Below, piece by piece: positions 1 to 13,500 of a stretch of 64,000 bases of DNA; position 1 is the first letter of the stretch; each line of letters opens with the position of its first letter. Below the pieces are notes generated by a model. That model ran no database searches and was not told the origin of the DNA. It saw only the letters and a list, made by a program, of their open reading frames with translations. The position numbers were made by a program, and so were the translations under genes. The stretch comes from Parus major (Eukaryota > Chordata > Aves > Passeriformes > Paridae). The stretch lies in assembly GCF_001522545.3 (NCBI RefSeq), contig NC_031768.1, forward strand, positions 9,135,403 through 9,199,402, in the 5' to 3' direction.

Positions 1-1668
1 ATGAATCTTAATGAGTATTTTTTAAAAAGGGTTGTATAAATTCAGAACAACCATGCTAAATGGTGAGGGCCTGGCCTTCCCTAAAGGTTTTTAGAACTTC
101 AGGGTCCAAAGCAGAATCATTTTGCTGGCTCCTACATGGGATTGGCATCTTCTTGTCTGTATCTCTTACACAGAGGTGATCTGGGGTATTGGAGTTCAGT
201 TCCTATTTCTGTTGTGCTGTTGTGGTTGGGGGTCAGGGCTCTCCTGCCTGCTGTGCCTGTGGGGCTGAGAGGAGACCCCCAACCCATGGAGTGTTGAGTT
301 CACCCCCTTTCCCCCAGCTGGCTGCTTTGTGGGATGTGCTTGGAGAACATGAGATCATGTGTTAGATTAAAATCCCTCTCCTTCTGTTGCAAGTCTCTGC
401 TGCGGAGAGATGGATTTTAAATGTGTCAGTGTGATCAATCAGATGCTTTTTAATGAGTCTAAGACTGCAAGAAGAGACAGAGGCGAGGAATCACTTATCT
501 CTCAGGAATCAGACAGTGGTTATAATTACATGTGGGGTTCTTTACTGTGTAGCAGATTTATTGATAAATTTTCTTCACCTTTTTCTATTTCCAATGCAAA
601 AGGATTAGTGGAGGATTTCTACTCATAAAAAAAGCAAAAAAAGCAGAAGAAAAGACCCCAAAAAACCACTACCACCACCAAAAAAATTCTTCTTTCTGGA
701 TTCAAAAATTTATAATGCAAACAAAAATTTTGGCATCAGTCTATTTTTTTCAATATTCTGCTTTTTTCTTCACAAGGAATTATCCTCTGTTTCTAAATTT
801 TCTGAGAGATTTCAGCTACTGCACATGCCAAGAGGAAACATTCTTTCTACCTTCATTCCAGTTTTGCCAGCCAAGAGTTGATCCAGCAAATTACATGTTA
901 CCAGAGCACAGCAATCAGTATTAGTCACTTGAAGGGCAAGATACCTACAAAATCATTTTCACTGTGAAAATATTTTTCTGCTTTTGATTTGCTCACAGTA
1001 AAGAGTTCATGCTTCCTGCTTAGTCATGCTTCATTTCTTTGTAAATTCTTTTGTTGTTTAAAAGGTTCAGAGAAAGTTTTCCTTTCCTCTTTAGGCTTCT
1101 CCAGCTTGTCTGATTGTCTTTGTCCTCACAAAGAACGTGCTCTTCAGTGGAGCTCCGACTTTCCAAGCTGGATTACACCCTAGTAGATGATCTTTTGGGA
1201 AAGATTTCATTTCATCATCACCATTTCTCAACTGGTCTGTTAGGGCCCACTCAGTAAGAGCTGCTGGTGTGCAGAGACCACCGTCTCTCGTGGTCCCCCT
1301 CCATCTGCTCCATCTCCATCTGCTGCAGCTGGTTCCATATGTGGTTTGCAAGGTCTTTGCAGGGCTCCCATTTTTCTTCTTTATGCTTATGACTGAGAAA
1401 GCCATGGCCTGGTGTGGTGTGACAGGAGGCTGCTGCTCCAGGCCCCGTGAGTCAGCGCTGCACGGTTAATCTGGAATTGCTGAATGTGAAAAGGATCAGC
1501 TTTAAACACTCTGAGTTTTATCTTTGTGGGTTCTCTTGTTCTATGGCTGGGAATTCCAGTACCTAGGAATACAGTAAGTAACTAAGATTCTCTTGCAGAT
1601 CTCAAAGTCGGGAAATGAGGGCTTTCTGGAACAAGTTCTGATTTCATCCAGGGAGATCTAACCCAGGG
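1..1668. other. intergenic, no gene seen
   Basis: Unremarkable AT-moderate sequence. Open frames up to 104 codons lack any domain. A CCATCTGCTCCATCTCCATCTGCTGC micro-repeat lies near 1300-1326. I recognise no repeat family. Confidence 0.7.
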
Positions 1669-1762
1669 AAAATAAAATAAAATAAAATAAAATAAAATAA
1701 AATAAAATAAAATAAAATAAAATAAAATAAAATAAAATAAAATAAAATAAAATAAAATAAAA
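1669..1762. repeat. (AAAAT)n microsatellite running into an assembly gap
   Basis: Nearly perfect five-base units fill 94 bases, about 19 copies, and stop exactly where the N run starts. The true array is probably longer than shown. It creates an artificial Phe-Tyr-Phe-Ile-Leu repeat frame on the minus strand. Confidence 0.99.
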
Positions 1763-1837
1763 NNNNNNNNNNNNNNNNNNNNNNNNNNNNNNNNNNNNNN
1801 NNNNNNNNNNNNNNNNNNNNNNNNNNNNNNNNNNNNN
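1763..1837. other. assembly gap (75 N)
   Basis: A run of N follows the AAAAT array directly. The break was most likely caused by the microsatellite. Confidence 0.99.
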
Positions 1838-4800
1838 TCTAAATTAAAATACATTATGGACCATTTATTTTAACGTGGGTTCAGAGAAAGAAATACCTGC
1901 TGAATAGAGAGCTGTGTTTCCTCAGTGATGTCTGAAACAGATGCTGACAAAATTCAAAACTAAAAAGTTGACTTTTTTTATATCTTTAGTATAACAAACA
2001 CTGCAGAACTGTGGTATATTTCTGAAGAAAGACTCCCCTGACATCATGTTTGAGAAATTTTTCAGTTGGAAAGGCCCACATATTTATTTTGTGAAATAAA
2101 CAGAGAAAAAATAATATGAAAAAATTTCAAGACATTCTGCCCTTAGTGATGATATATAAGAATTTTAGAGAAATATCACTGTATGAAACTCACTTTTTAT
2201 GTTGATTCATAAAACCAATTTTTTTTTATGTGAAGAAAGAAGAATTCTGGTGTTTTACATTTATGCTCTCCCATGTTCTCTGTAATCTCCTTGCACAACT
2301 GCTGTAAAATTTTTCAGTGTTATTATTTTAAGTACCTTGAAGCCTCACAGATTTCACACCATTGCTCTTTGAACCTTTGCAGTGGGATGAGAAGGGAAGA
2401 TGGAGGTGCACAGAGGAATTCACCAACTCAGATGAGCATCCCTTTCACAGGTAGCAAACCCACCTAAGAAAAATGGTTGACAGTCAAAAAAGGACCTGAA
2501 AAGACTTGTGCAGCTTACACGATGCCTTTGGACAAAGGGGTTTAATTGCCTGTAAAAAGAAACTGTGAAATCTTCCCAGCTGCCCCTCAATTATGTCCTT
2601 TTTTGGTGTTAACTGAAGAGAATCCAATTTGGTTTTCCCTGAGGGCTCTCCATGAGTTGAACTAAAGCTCAATAAGTGGAGACAATATGGAGATTCAGCT
2701 CAATAAACTGCTTTGTAGAGTTGCCCTTAGTCCAGATGGGACCAGAAGAATCGTAAAATCCTGGAGGGAACTGAATTCAAATTTAATTCTCAAAGCTTTC
2801 CTGAGAGATTCCAACAAGGTCTGGCTCACAAAAACTGCAGTTACAGCCATTGATTCTTTAAGAGGGGCAAGGTTGTGACGATTCCACTCTCTCACTTCAT
2901 AACCCAGCAGTTTAGCCCTTGGCTCTCACCCCCAGTGCTCAGTTCCCATTTTCTGAAGGGACTGAATCCCAAAACCCTGCCTCTCCCTACAGCTGCCTGT
3001 CCCAAGTGCTCACCTCATTTTTGCCTTATTCCCTTGAGGATGTTGTTCTGATGCTCTCAGGCCTGAGCAGGGAAGGGACTGAGTTGACACCATGGCACTC
3101 AAGAGAGCCATCCTGGCTGTGCTCTGGCCAGCAAGGGAAGGCATCCACCACATCCCAAGGTCCACAGGCCACAGAAGCATGCTTGACACCTGTGGTGTGG
3201 TAAGGACAACAGGTCTCTTGTCCTGCTGTATTTGCAGTGAGGAGGTGCAGGGGTGCCTGGCAGGTACCCTTGGATAACAACTGCACTTTTTGTATATCTT
3301 GTCACCTTTTTTCCACTTCTCATTGTTTTCTTTCACTATCATTGCCCCTCTCCCTCTCCTCCCCAGTCCTCTCCAGATAAACAACCCAGCTTCATTTACT
3401 TTTTTTACTATTGGCTCCATTTTTACTACATCCATAGCCCAGTCAGTATTCCTGACTTTAGTGGCACAGTTAATCTCAGCTTTAAATCCTGTGGCTTATG
3501 TGGGTCTTACCCAAGGTCCCAAAGCTCCTTTTCAGGGAGGTTTGTCCATCTCTCACATCACTCCCTCTGAACCACCTGTGACACAGCCATTCTTCATGGT
3601 GCTGTCAGTAGCTCCTGTCAGCTCCTGTCATTGTTATCTGTCACATCCAGCAATTTCTCACATCACAGTTTCCCACATCAGTTCAGTGAGCTGGAGCTGA
3701 GGCCAGGGTTGGTCACAGTCCCACTGCCCTGGCTGCTTTCACTGTTTGGGGTGATTTACCAGCTCCCATCTCAGACTGCACGGCTTTAACCTTTGGTTAA
3801 AGGTTCACATAATGCTCATCAGTCTGAAACAGGAGCCTAAAGCTATCATCACTGTACATCTAAAGAGGAATCAGAACTCGGGGAACTCTGGACTGAATGA
3901 GCTTAGGTGAAGAGGGAGAAATAGGACAGACCTTGCTTTTTCCACATCCATATATAATGGAGGAGTCATTTGGTATTGTCATTAGGAGCATCTTTAGTAT
4001 AACCCAAATACTCTGTCAAATCCAAGAACACAGCTGAGGTGTTCTGCCTTGAGATTCCTTTACTCCTGCTTCCAGTGAAGACGTCTCCAGCAGGAGCTCA
4101 CCAGTCATTGGGCTCAGATTGAAGTGTAAAGTGGAATCATGCCTCACAGTAGGAGATGGAAAAGGTCTGGCTGTTTTCATGGTTCCTTATCAGTCAGCTG
4201 GGACTCATTGCAAAATCATGACACAACTCAGCCTCAGCTGGTCTGACCTCATTCCTCCTAGGCCTTGTCTTCTGACAAGCAGCCAAAACACTGAGACTGA
4301 AATGAGAGTTTCTTTTGGGGACAGTTTGAAATCCTCTGTATACAAGGGTCATTCCCTGGCTGTGACTCAGCAAGGACAACATGAGCTGCCTTGCTGCCAG
4401 ATATGAAGGTAGGAGAGAGTAGAAGTGTTCAATCAGATGCCATCACACACCCTTCATCTTCCACTGGGGCTGGCTGCCTTGCAGGATTGCTGGTGGCAGA
4501 GAGGATCATTCAGCTCTTCCAAGCTCAGCTTCTCACCTGCCATGAGGGCTCTATCAACCAGGGATTTTTTAGCACAGGTAATGTAACCATGGGGATAACA
4601 TGGTTTATCACAGGACTCATTCATCCAGCAAGAACTGAATCCAAAACACTTCCTCAAATAATTTTCCACATGTTTTTTACTGAAATGACTTGAATTGTTA
4701 TCAGTTATACACTGAAAGGGTAAATTTCACTACATGACTCAATTAATAGCCAAAAATGTTGCCAAAGTTCTGTACCTTTTAGCTACCATCTGTATGTTTG

Positions 4801-7574
4801 GGAACTGAAGAGGAGGCCTTCACAAGGTGAAGACATCACACAGTGGAGGAAGCATATCCACATCCATGGAGAACTCATGCAATAAAACTATTTTAAGAGC
4901 CATATCCTGACAAGTACTGAAAAGGCAGAGGCAGAAACACAGCTACAGCCAAAAATTTCCACAAGTCTAATTTCAGCTTGGATTGAAGGGTGATTAATGT
5001 AATCTTTCTCTGTTATTTTCTGTAACCACACAGCTCCATGAGCACACATCTACAGTTAAACCACTTGGTAGCTGGGCTGGGGAAGATGGGACCATTGAAT
5101 TCTTTTATTTTTATTTTTAATCTTTTCAGGGTTTTCACATTCCAGCAGCTAGAGGTTTTGGTTGCTGTCGGTTTCCTTAAATGCTTCTGGGTCAAGAGCC
5201 AGTATCAGAAATTATTTGAACAGTCATTGTTTTTAAGCAAGAAGACACTCACTGCAGCTGCAACACAAGAAAATCTGTCTCAGAGCAGCTTACTGTGCAA
5301 ATGCAGTTCTATCACAATGATTGCAATAAGAACATACTGTATTGTCCATAATTACATCCATATTAGGAGGAAAAAAAAAAATTAGCTAAGCTGTTCAGTT
5401 ACGTGCCAAAACTATTTCCTGAGGGATATTTATTTTGACTAATGTTAGAGGGGGAAAAAAATGAAACCAATCTGGCCTGGTTTAAAGCACTTGATTTTTC
5501 TTTTAAGTTTGATGGAGAGAAACTAAGAAAGTGAACAATTTATGTAAAGCCACTGCTAGGTTTTAGGGTGAGAAGAGTTTTTAGGGTGACAAGAGTTCCT
5601 CCCTCTTGGCAAAGAGAAGGAATTCATAAATACAGAATGAGACAAGGTTACTGCTCTCAGGGAGAGGTGTTTTTTCCCTATCTACCACAGCACTTTTCTG
5701 TGGTTTGGTACAATGCCAGCATTCACTGGGACAAAATCCTATCTCCTGAAGTACCAACTGCTATTTGGCTCTGGGTATTTGGAAATATGCTCCTGTTGCT
5801 ACGGTGATCTCAATATAAATCTGGTTTCTTGCCTGCTTTCTATTTCTTTAGTTGTTGTTGTTCTTAAGTGCAGACTAAAATAACAGATCATATCACTCCT
5901 AAATGAGATAAGTCATAGCTAGCTAGATATTCTTTGGGTGAAGGCACATGGCTGCTACAAACTGCTGGCTGACTGTAATAGTGGCTTGTCTTTAACCTGT
6001 GTCACCAGGTTTTACTGTGAAATAGAGGGAGAGGTTTATATAAACTTAAGAGTGCCAGTAAGAATCATTGGCTGGCAGACTACAGTTCAGATTCAGTTCC
6101 CCTGCAACTTTTACTTGCTCTGAAGCTTTCCTCTTTGAAACACTGCTTTCTAAAACCAAAACAAACTAAAAAAAAATAATCAGTCTGACCATGGTGAACT
6201 CTGAAATGTGGTCCTGTAAGTTATCCCTTCACAATTGTTATGTGTTTGTGAATTCTCCACCTAGCAGTAAAAAGATGTAAAGCACTAGGATAGTTTGTGA
6301 TAAGACTGAGGAATTGGTAGCATGAGGAGTAGGGATTGATCAAAATTTAGGAAGCATATTTCTTTAAAAACAGGGCATTTATATCCCCCTTCCAGAAACA
6401 GATATTAAAAAGTCTGCATTCAAAATATTTGTCTCCTACATTCTGGTTATGAAGTCCACCCTCACTAAAACATATCTCCCTATTCCACTTCCTTAATCAA
6501 AATGCAGCAGCATCATGGTCCTTCCCTTCTTTCATTAACCCCCTCTGGCAAACAATTTGAACAGGTCTCAGTCTAAGGGAGCATCTTCTTTTGCAGATTG
6601 ATACTGGTTTTTGTACAAAAGAGTCCATTCAGAGTAAGATGAATCACCTTGTTTGTAGTGGCTGTACAGCAGGTGTAGACAATAATTCAGTACCTCCAAA
6701 ACACCTGGTTTGGTGTCTGAAGGTCTGGCCCTTCATTCAGACTGGAGGCTTTGCCCCAGCAGAGCCACATGGATGTGCCCAGTGGGATCAGTCACAGAGG
6801 ATGGTACATGACCTGACCAACAAGGCATCCTCTGCTACAGGCCTGTCCATGGATGAAACCCAGTTACATGGAAAAGCAGGAATCTGTGTCTCCCCCACAA
6901 GAGCAGCCCAACAGAGGAAGGGGTACTGATGTTTGAAACAGAGAAATCATTTGGGGAGAATAAAAGCTTGATGATGGTGAGAGGGGAAAGCTCTAGCTTT
7001 GAAGAATTTGGAAAAGCCTTGGTGGTTTTCCAAATCTTTGATGTTTGATTTGAGCCAGATCCTGAAGAGGGTCCCAGAGAAACCACTCCATCAGCAATTG
7101 CTTTGATTCAGCCTTATGGGAGAGAAGAGTTCAGAGTCAAGGATGTGAACCCATTTTCACAAGAATAAGGGAAGCCTACTTGGAGGGGTAATTATGGGAC
7201 TACCAGAAGGCAGGCTCAGCCCTGGGCACAGCCTGTGACAAGTGCTCATTGCTGTCCCTCACACTGCAGGAGCTCAGCCAGAATGTCACTGCACCTGGGC
7301 CAGTGCTTTGTGTTGGACAAAGCTGTTACACTGTCTGCCAAATCCACATCTCCCCCACTGGCTTCAGCACCTGTGAAAGAGAAGGGCAAGTTTGGGAAAT
7401 TTTAACTCTAGATGCTTCAGAAAAAGGTTGTTTGATTTAGGGATGTGCAGACATCAACAAAACAATCTTCCAGAAGAGTGTGTCTTTCCGGTGCACTGGA
7501 GTGTGTCATGCTGTGATGTTGTCCCCAAGCTGATATGCTTCCCCCACAATTGATCTTTTTGTCAAAAGCATTAC
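1838..7574. other. intergenic, no gene seen
   Basis: No exon, RNA gene or repeat family is recognised. A pyrimidine-rich stretch lies at about 3285-3380. A small direct duplication TTTTAGGGTGA[G/C]AAGAGTT occurs near 5561-5595. The segments around 2680-3260 and 3540-3720 are more GC-rich and could be old degraded repeats, but I cannot name them. Confidence 0.6.
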
Positions 7575-7765
7575 CCTGAAACCCAGGAGGCTGGGCCAGT
7601 TCCCAGCTTTGTCACAGATGTCCTGTATGACCTATAACAAGCTGCTTACTCTCACTGTGTGTTACTTTGGAGACCCGAGGGTGATGCCTCCCTATCCCAA
7701 AGGGACTTTTGTCAATACACATTAATCAGTCTTGTGCAAAGCTGTTAATGGATACTGGGACAGGG
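7575..7765 (+). mobile_element. MIR-like CORE-SINE remnant
   Basis: TTCCCAGCTTTGTCACAGATGTCCTGTATGACCTATAACAAGCTGCTTACTCTCACTGTGTG follows the tRNA-related-to-core part of amniote MIR elements (consensus: CCCAGCTCTGTCACAGACTTCCTGTGTGACCTTGGGCAAGTCACTTA...). Looser matches to the 3' part continue (GATGCCTCCCTATCCCAAAGGG, ACATTAATCAG). An ancient, non-autonomous and surely inactive copy. Confidence 0.7.
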
Positions 7766-7884
7766 GGTGTTTTCATTTCTGTTTCATCTCTGTTTCATTT
7801 CTCATGGCATAATTCCATGGGAAAGTTTCATTGTTCTTTCAGGCCAGCCTTCCTAAGAGTGTCTTAAGGCAGGTGATGCCATAA

Positions 7885-8055
7885 GACAGCTTATCTTCTT
7901 TGCTCATCTTTTTTCCCTCTTTTTCCCTCTGGATTTTCTTTTCTTGACTTGTCATTCCTCTGTTTCTCTTCTTATCTACTTTAGGCATAACTCTTCATTA
8001 CTCAGCTATTTTCTCCCTTTGCCATTTATTCCTTTCCAGTCTTTCTTCTGCCTAT
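7885..8055. repeat. pyrimidine-rich tract
   Basis: About 170 bases are dominated by C and T on the plus strand (for example TTTTTTCCCTCTTTTTCCCTCTGG). No acceptor-exon structure is evident behind it. Confidence 0.6.
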
Positions 8056-10463
8056 TAGAGATGTGCACTGGGACTAGGAAATAAGGAGTTTTGCCTACCC
8101 CTTGGGCTCTCTTTTGTGCCTGCAGAATAAATAGAAATACACATTGAAGTACTTTTCCAATCTCCTGTTTAATGCACACTCACATTATAATAATTAGTTT
8201 GATAGCAATTTTGCTGTGTTTCAGGGAGCTGTTACCTGAATGGTTATACAACAGTGGTCTGTTTGTTTGGGTAACACTGTAGTGAGGTGATTCAGAGTGC
8301 TGGTGTGCATATATTCTGAAATGCTGGGTTTGGGTACGTTGTCAATTCCATTGTTGGAAGAAAACAGTGTGAGAGAGAATATGTTTATATTAGAAATTTG
8401 TCATGCTGAAATTGGTGTCTTGGCAAAATGCCTAACAGGAATACCAGAGACAAGCCTTCTCCTCATGGGCATCTTCATCAGCACCTTCAGCACTCCTACC
8501 AAGGAAGGGGATTTTACCTCTCTGTCATGTGGGGTATAAGGGGGCAGAGAGGATAAATGACTTGATTTTAATGTCTGTGTTGTCTTAAGCGAAAATGAAA
8601 CATGTCTTTAGTTACTTCAGCTGTTCTTTTCTTGGTTAGTGCATCTTTTAGGAGGTGTTAGTGTGAAACAGCCTGCCCAGATGGAATTCCACCTTCTCAA
8701 TGCCTGACTGGTTGTTAAAAGCCACTGCTGAGTCTGCAGTGCTGTGCAGGGATGGTGGTGTGTCTGCAAAGCAGAGAGTGAGAGGGAAAACAGGAAAAAG
8801 ATAAGTACATATCTGGTGTGTACCCTTGGCTAGCAAGATCTAGAAAGGGAAGGAAACAGGGTAAAAAAATATTTAGTAATTAGTGACTTACAATGGAATG
8901 GACAGGGCTATTTAGTTGACTATTATTGCTTGCTACAAAAATAAATGTGGAGACTCTAATGTAGTGTTCAAAGTAACATCAAAATGAAGGATGGTCCTTC
9001 CCAAAAGGAACTTGCTTTCCCTATCTAATCTGAAGATCTGAAAGAAATCCAGCCTCCTATTTATTCAGTAGCTGCAGGGATTCTGCTATTAATGCTACTG
9101 TTACAGGTTACATGTATGAGTAAACCTTCACAGCCTATTGGCAGCACTCTCAATTCAGTAGAGTTTGTTTGTTCATTCTGCCTCTGCTTTCTGTTTCAGG
9201 TAACTTATCTGAAGGCATGGGCCTTGAACATGAGGATGCTGTTCCTGAAAATAATCTCAAGCACTCATTTCTCAGATGCTGTATTTGACTCTCTTCTGCC
9301 TGTAAAATTTGCCTGGAATAGCAAAATTTGCAAGTTTATGCTACCCACAATGTGTCAGAACCAGTTAAGTAACACAGTGCCCCAATTCCTATTGAAAAAC
9401 AGGACAAGAAAATCAAGAAGACCAAAAGGAACAGGATGATATTTTTTTTTTCATCATGACTTCTTATCCTCTTCAAAATTCCAGTGTAAATTTGCTGTCC
9501 TCTGGCACCCTAAGCAGATGTGACTTTTAGCTGCTGTGAACATGGCAGTGTCCAATACTTTGTGTAATGGCTGAAAAGCCTGCAGTTTGTAAAAATCTAA
9601 ATCAAAATAAAATTCCTACAAAATCTGTTTATAAAAGATTCAAGTACAAGGTTTGATTTTGATTTTTTTTGATACAATAGACTCCAAGCAAAAAACCTTA
9701 AATCCAAACACACTGACTTTTTGTGCATATTAGTAATATGCACTAGAATTTTTCAAATAAACTATATTAGTGTGTGTTATCAAGAATAAGACTTGTGGGT
9801 CCAGTGTCCTGAGAATTTTAAGGCATTCCAAATTTGCATCCTGGCTTTGTGGTTTAGCTAATATCTTGTTTACAATGCTGCCAAGATCTGTGTAAACTGT
9901 TTGACTTGCAGAATAAATGTAGCCAAATCAAAACCATATCTTTATGCCAGCAGTGATTTTCTTCAAATGTCTTGTCTGTAGCATCCACAGAAGCATTATG
10001 CAAGCTTAATATTTAGGAGGGGGTTGGGACAAGGGAGGCAGGGGGTGATTTGCTCTTTCTCTATAAATTTTATCCAGCTTCAGCTTACAAATCACATTCA
10101 TGTTGGACACTTGCTGACACTGAGATGTCACAGAAGGCAAATCTTATGGATGAAATCTTACCTACTGACCATGTCTGAATCATCTGTCCAGAAAAGGCAA
10201 CAGTGAAAAGCAATCAAATGCATTTTCTCTTGATTTTTGAACAAATACCTGGGTTTCCTGAGCTGTTTGTTTCTTAAAAAGGGAAATTAGGAGGGGGGAG
10301 GGAAGAAAAAGAAACATTAGTTGTTGGGCTGGTGGTGGCCTTGAATGTTTTTGTCATCCCAAGAGCTGGTCTTAGAGAGCCTCAACAAAGCTGTAATTGG
10401 GTCTGTGGGTTTCCAAGGAAACGAGACTAATTAGAGGAGTGTGGCTGTGGCTGGGAAATATGG
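8056..10463. other. intergenic, no gene seen
   Basis: A 115-codon plus frame (9092-9439) has an acceptor-like CTGCTTTCTGTTTCAG inside it at 9184-9199, but no donor or family. Nothing else is recognised. Confidence 0.6.
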
Positions 10464-10580
10464 TCTAGCAGGTAGGGCTCTGACCGAGGAGCTGGGAGAA
10501 AGGGGTGTTATTCCTAGCTCTCACCTGTCAGGGGTGTGACTTTGGAAGGTCAGCTACACCTCTGGAGCTGCAGGGTTTGC
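10464..10580 (+). mobile_element. MIR-like CORE-SINE remnant (tRNA-derived head and core)
   Basis: GGTCTAGCAGGTAGGGCTCTGACCGAGGAGCTGGGAGAAAGGGG resembles the tRNA-derived head of amniote MIR (GGTCTAGTGGTTAGGGC...). ATTCCTAGCTCTCACCTGTCAGGGGTGTGACTTTGGAAGGTCAGCTACACCTCT then follows its core (TTCCCAGCTCTGCCAC...TGTGTGACCTTGGGCAAGTCACT). The right end fades after about 10,580. Confidence 0.65.
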
Positions 10581-13500
10581 AGTGCTCCTCTCTGCCCTTC
10601 AAGTGTGGCACGAAGCCCTTCAGAGCCAGCAGCACTTGCACCACCAACACACCACCCTGTCCTGGCTGGGGCCTCTGGGTGCTGCTGTAACCCCTGCCAT
10701 CTCTTCAGCACATAAATGCTCTTTGCATCATTCCTCTGACATGTCTTTTATATCCTTTTGCCAGGGATTTACAACCTATCAGTCACCCAGCAACCTTTAA
10801 AACCTGTGACTCTCTGGCTAGAGATCCCACTAGGATTTTGCTGCTTCTCTCTTACATGTCTTCACAGTATTGATCTTTGGAAGACTTCTCAAGCTTCAAA
10901 TCCCCTATTCCTGGAGGCAATGGTTGCCTGATATCCACCTGATTCTCCTCTCATATACCAGCAGGCTCTCCTAACTCAGCCTTACAATCTCTGACCCACC
11001 ATGCAGACCTGCAGCTCAGCCTGCAGCCAGACTCTGGGAGCCAGACACCTCTGCCTTTCCTTCTGCATTCCTGCAGCCTTAAGACACTTTTTTCCTTGCT
11101 CATAATACTTGAGAAAAGTAGAGTGAGGCAGCTGTGCAGGCAGCTCTCCCAAAACATCCACAGCCTGTGGAAAGTGGTGTCTGTCTCCATCCCACCCCTG
11201 TCTGCCTGCACTGACAACTGGGCTGGCTAATGAGAGTTTCTACAGTAAAATTCCGCTTTCCTCCTCCCAGTATGACCTCCACTGACTTGTGCTGGCACGG
11301 TGGCTGGAGCTGTCACTTGTATCACTGAAATCCATCCCTGCAGGATCACAATGGTCATGGCAGCTGCCTGTCTGAGCTCCAGCTAAAGGAATCCCTGCTC
11401 TCAGCAACTGCAGCTCCTCTGCAATCAATGAAGAAGAAAATGGGAAATATCACAGTCTGATCTTTCTCAGGCTTGCCAAGGTGGCATATTCTCAAAAATT
11501 AGAAAGACCATAGCTACTTGTGGTGAGATAGTGATGAAGGGGATAATTGGACAAAGAAAAATGAGCTACTAGAGAAGAGGTAGAGAAAAAAGGGAATTAA
11601 TAGCCAGGATAGAAATGGGATATTTCTTGGCAACAGGAGAAAGTGGAGGAGAATAAATGGAGAAATGGTTAAGTATAAAGAAATAGTGAGGTTAGAGGGT
11701 AATAAAGGCAATGGTGAGGAATGGAAAGTTAATCTCCCTTGGCAGAGGGTCAAGGGACACCTGACAGGAGACTGAAACAGGCATGATGCTAAGTGGAGCA
11801 CTCTCCTCTGTACATCAGGCAGATTCCTACCCTATTTTGTTTGTACTTCATAATTTATTTTCCACTGATTAATCTTTTAATGCATTTTAGTAAGTAGTGT
11901 TTTGAATTGTTTGGCTTAGAATTTCTCATGCTTTTACCAGTTGCTCACTAATTACAGTTACTCACTACTAACAGTTCACAGTGGTTTACCTGGGAATTAA
12001 TTGGATTTTTTTTCAATTCCTTGTCATCTGCAATGAGATGACAGCTGTCCAGGCCTGAGAAGAAGAGCATGAGTGGAAACAGGCTCTACTTTCATAGGTG
12101 TAAGTACAAAACTAAACTGCAAAGTCACTGTAGGGTTGCCAGTAAGGAGAAGGAAACCTTACCTATGGTAAAAACATAAAAAGGAGATAGGGTTTATTGA
12201 CCCAACCCTTTGGCTCACAGTTCATGTCTCAGGGAGGGATTTTTTTAGCCTCTGAGTAGTTAGTCTCGACTTTACTGAGCTACAGCTCTCAGGACTAGAG
12301 TTACTTGCTACAATATAAACCTAAAAACTTCTGAATGGTTTGACATGAAACTGAAGCCTTTTTAAGTTAATAATTTCTCCACACAGTCTATTTATTCCTC
12401 CTTCAGCAAAAATTAAACAAAGGTAAAACTTGTTCTTTCTCAGATTTAATCTCAGTGTAATACAGACCCTATTTAAGCAAAAAGTTTATCTATAGGTGTG
12501 GCTTTACAGCTGGTGTTCTTGAAAATAAGCACTTCTATGCTTTTTCAGGATGTAAAGATAATGTATGAAAATACAATGTCCTACATATTTACAATGCCAT
12601 CTCACCCTCCTACTACTGATAATTTATTATAATGTTATGGTATAACAAAATTTTAATGGAATTTTTGTGCCAATACATGTGACAGTGACAGTAATATCAC
12701 ATGAATTCATTAAGATCTATATTATTATGATGAATATGAAATTATTTCACTAGGCTAAGATACTTTTTCTAATGATCAGTTAAATTATTGTTTAGCTGCA
12801 GTAGAAGTCTCGTGAGATTGTACATGACATCCACAAGGATACAACACAAATTAGTAGTGGTTAGTTCAGTGCCCAATTTCAGATTAATCAAAGAGATAAG
12901 GCACCTAAACTGTTACTGCAGTGCACTGCAAGTCATTACTACTTTGTTGCAGAAGCATTTATCATAGTCAATTTTCCATTCTGAACTAATGCTTTGGCAT
13001 TTGGGAATTCTTTCAGGATGATACAAAGCCTTTTGAGGAGCATGTGAAGTAATGCTTTGATAAATTTCTGCCAGGAAAACAGGACAAACATAGATGCTTT
13101 TAGAGGTGATCAGAAACCCCTGTCCCTGAGAGAAATCTGTTGTTAAACTCCATGACAGTGTCTGTTGAGAGCCCATTCTGAGCCACCTGCTTCTCCTGGT
13201 CCCTGGCATAACTTGGGAATGGTTCAGTCCTCAGGTTGCTGTCACCAGGTTGTATAAATGATACTGCGAGGTCTCATTGCTTTTTCTCCTTCTGCTACTC
13301 CACAGTGTTTGTCTCCTCATGTGTCATGGCAATATGTCTTTCAGCAGAGCTGCAGGAATTCAAAATAAGTAACAAATAAAAACAGCTTGTTATTCAGGCT
13401 TGTTTATAAAAAGTTGAAGCTGACATAATTTTTTCCCCTTTAGTATTAGGGTTTATCTGCATAAATAAACAGTGATGGAAATATGGCATGAGGGCCTGTA

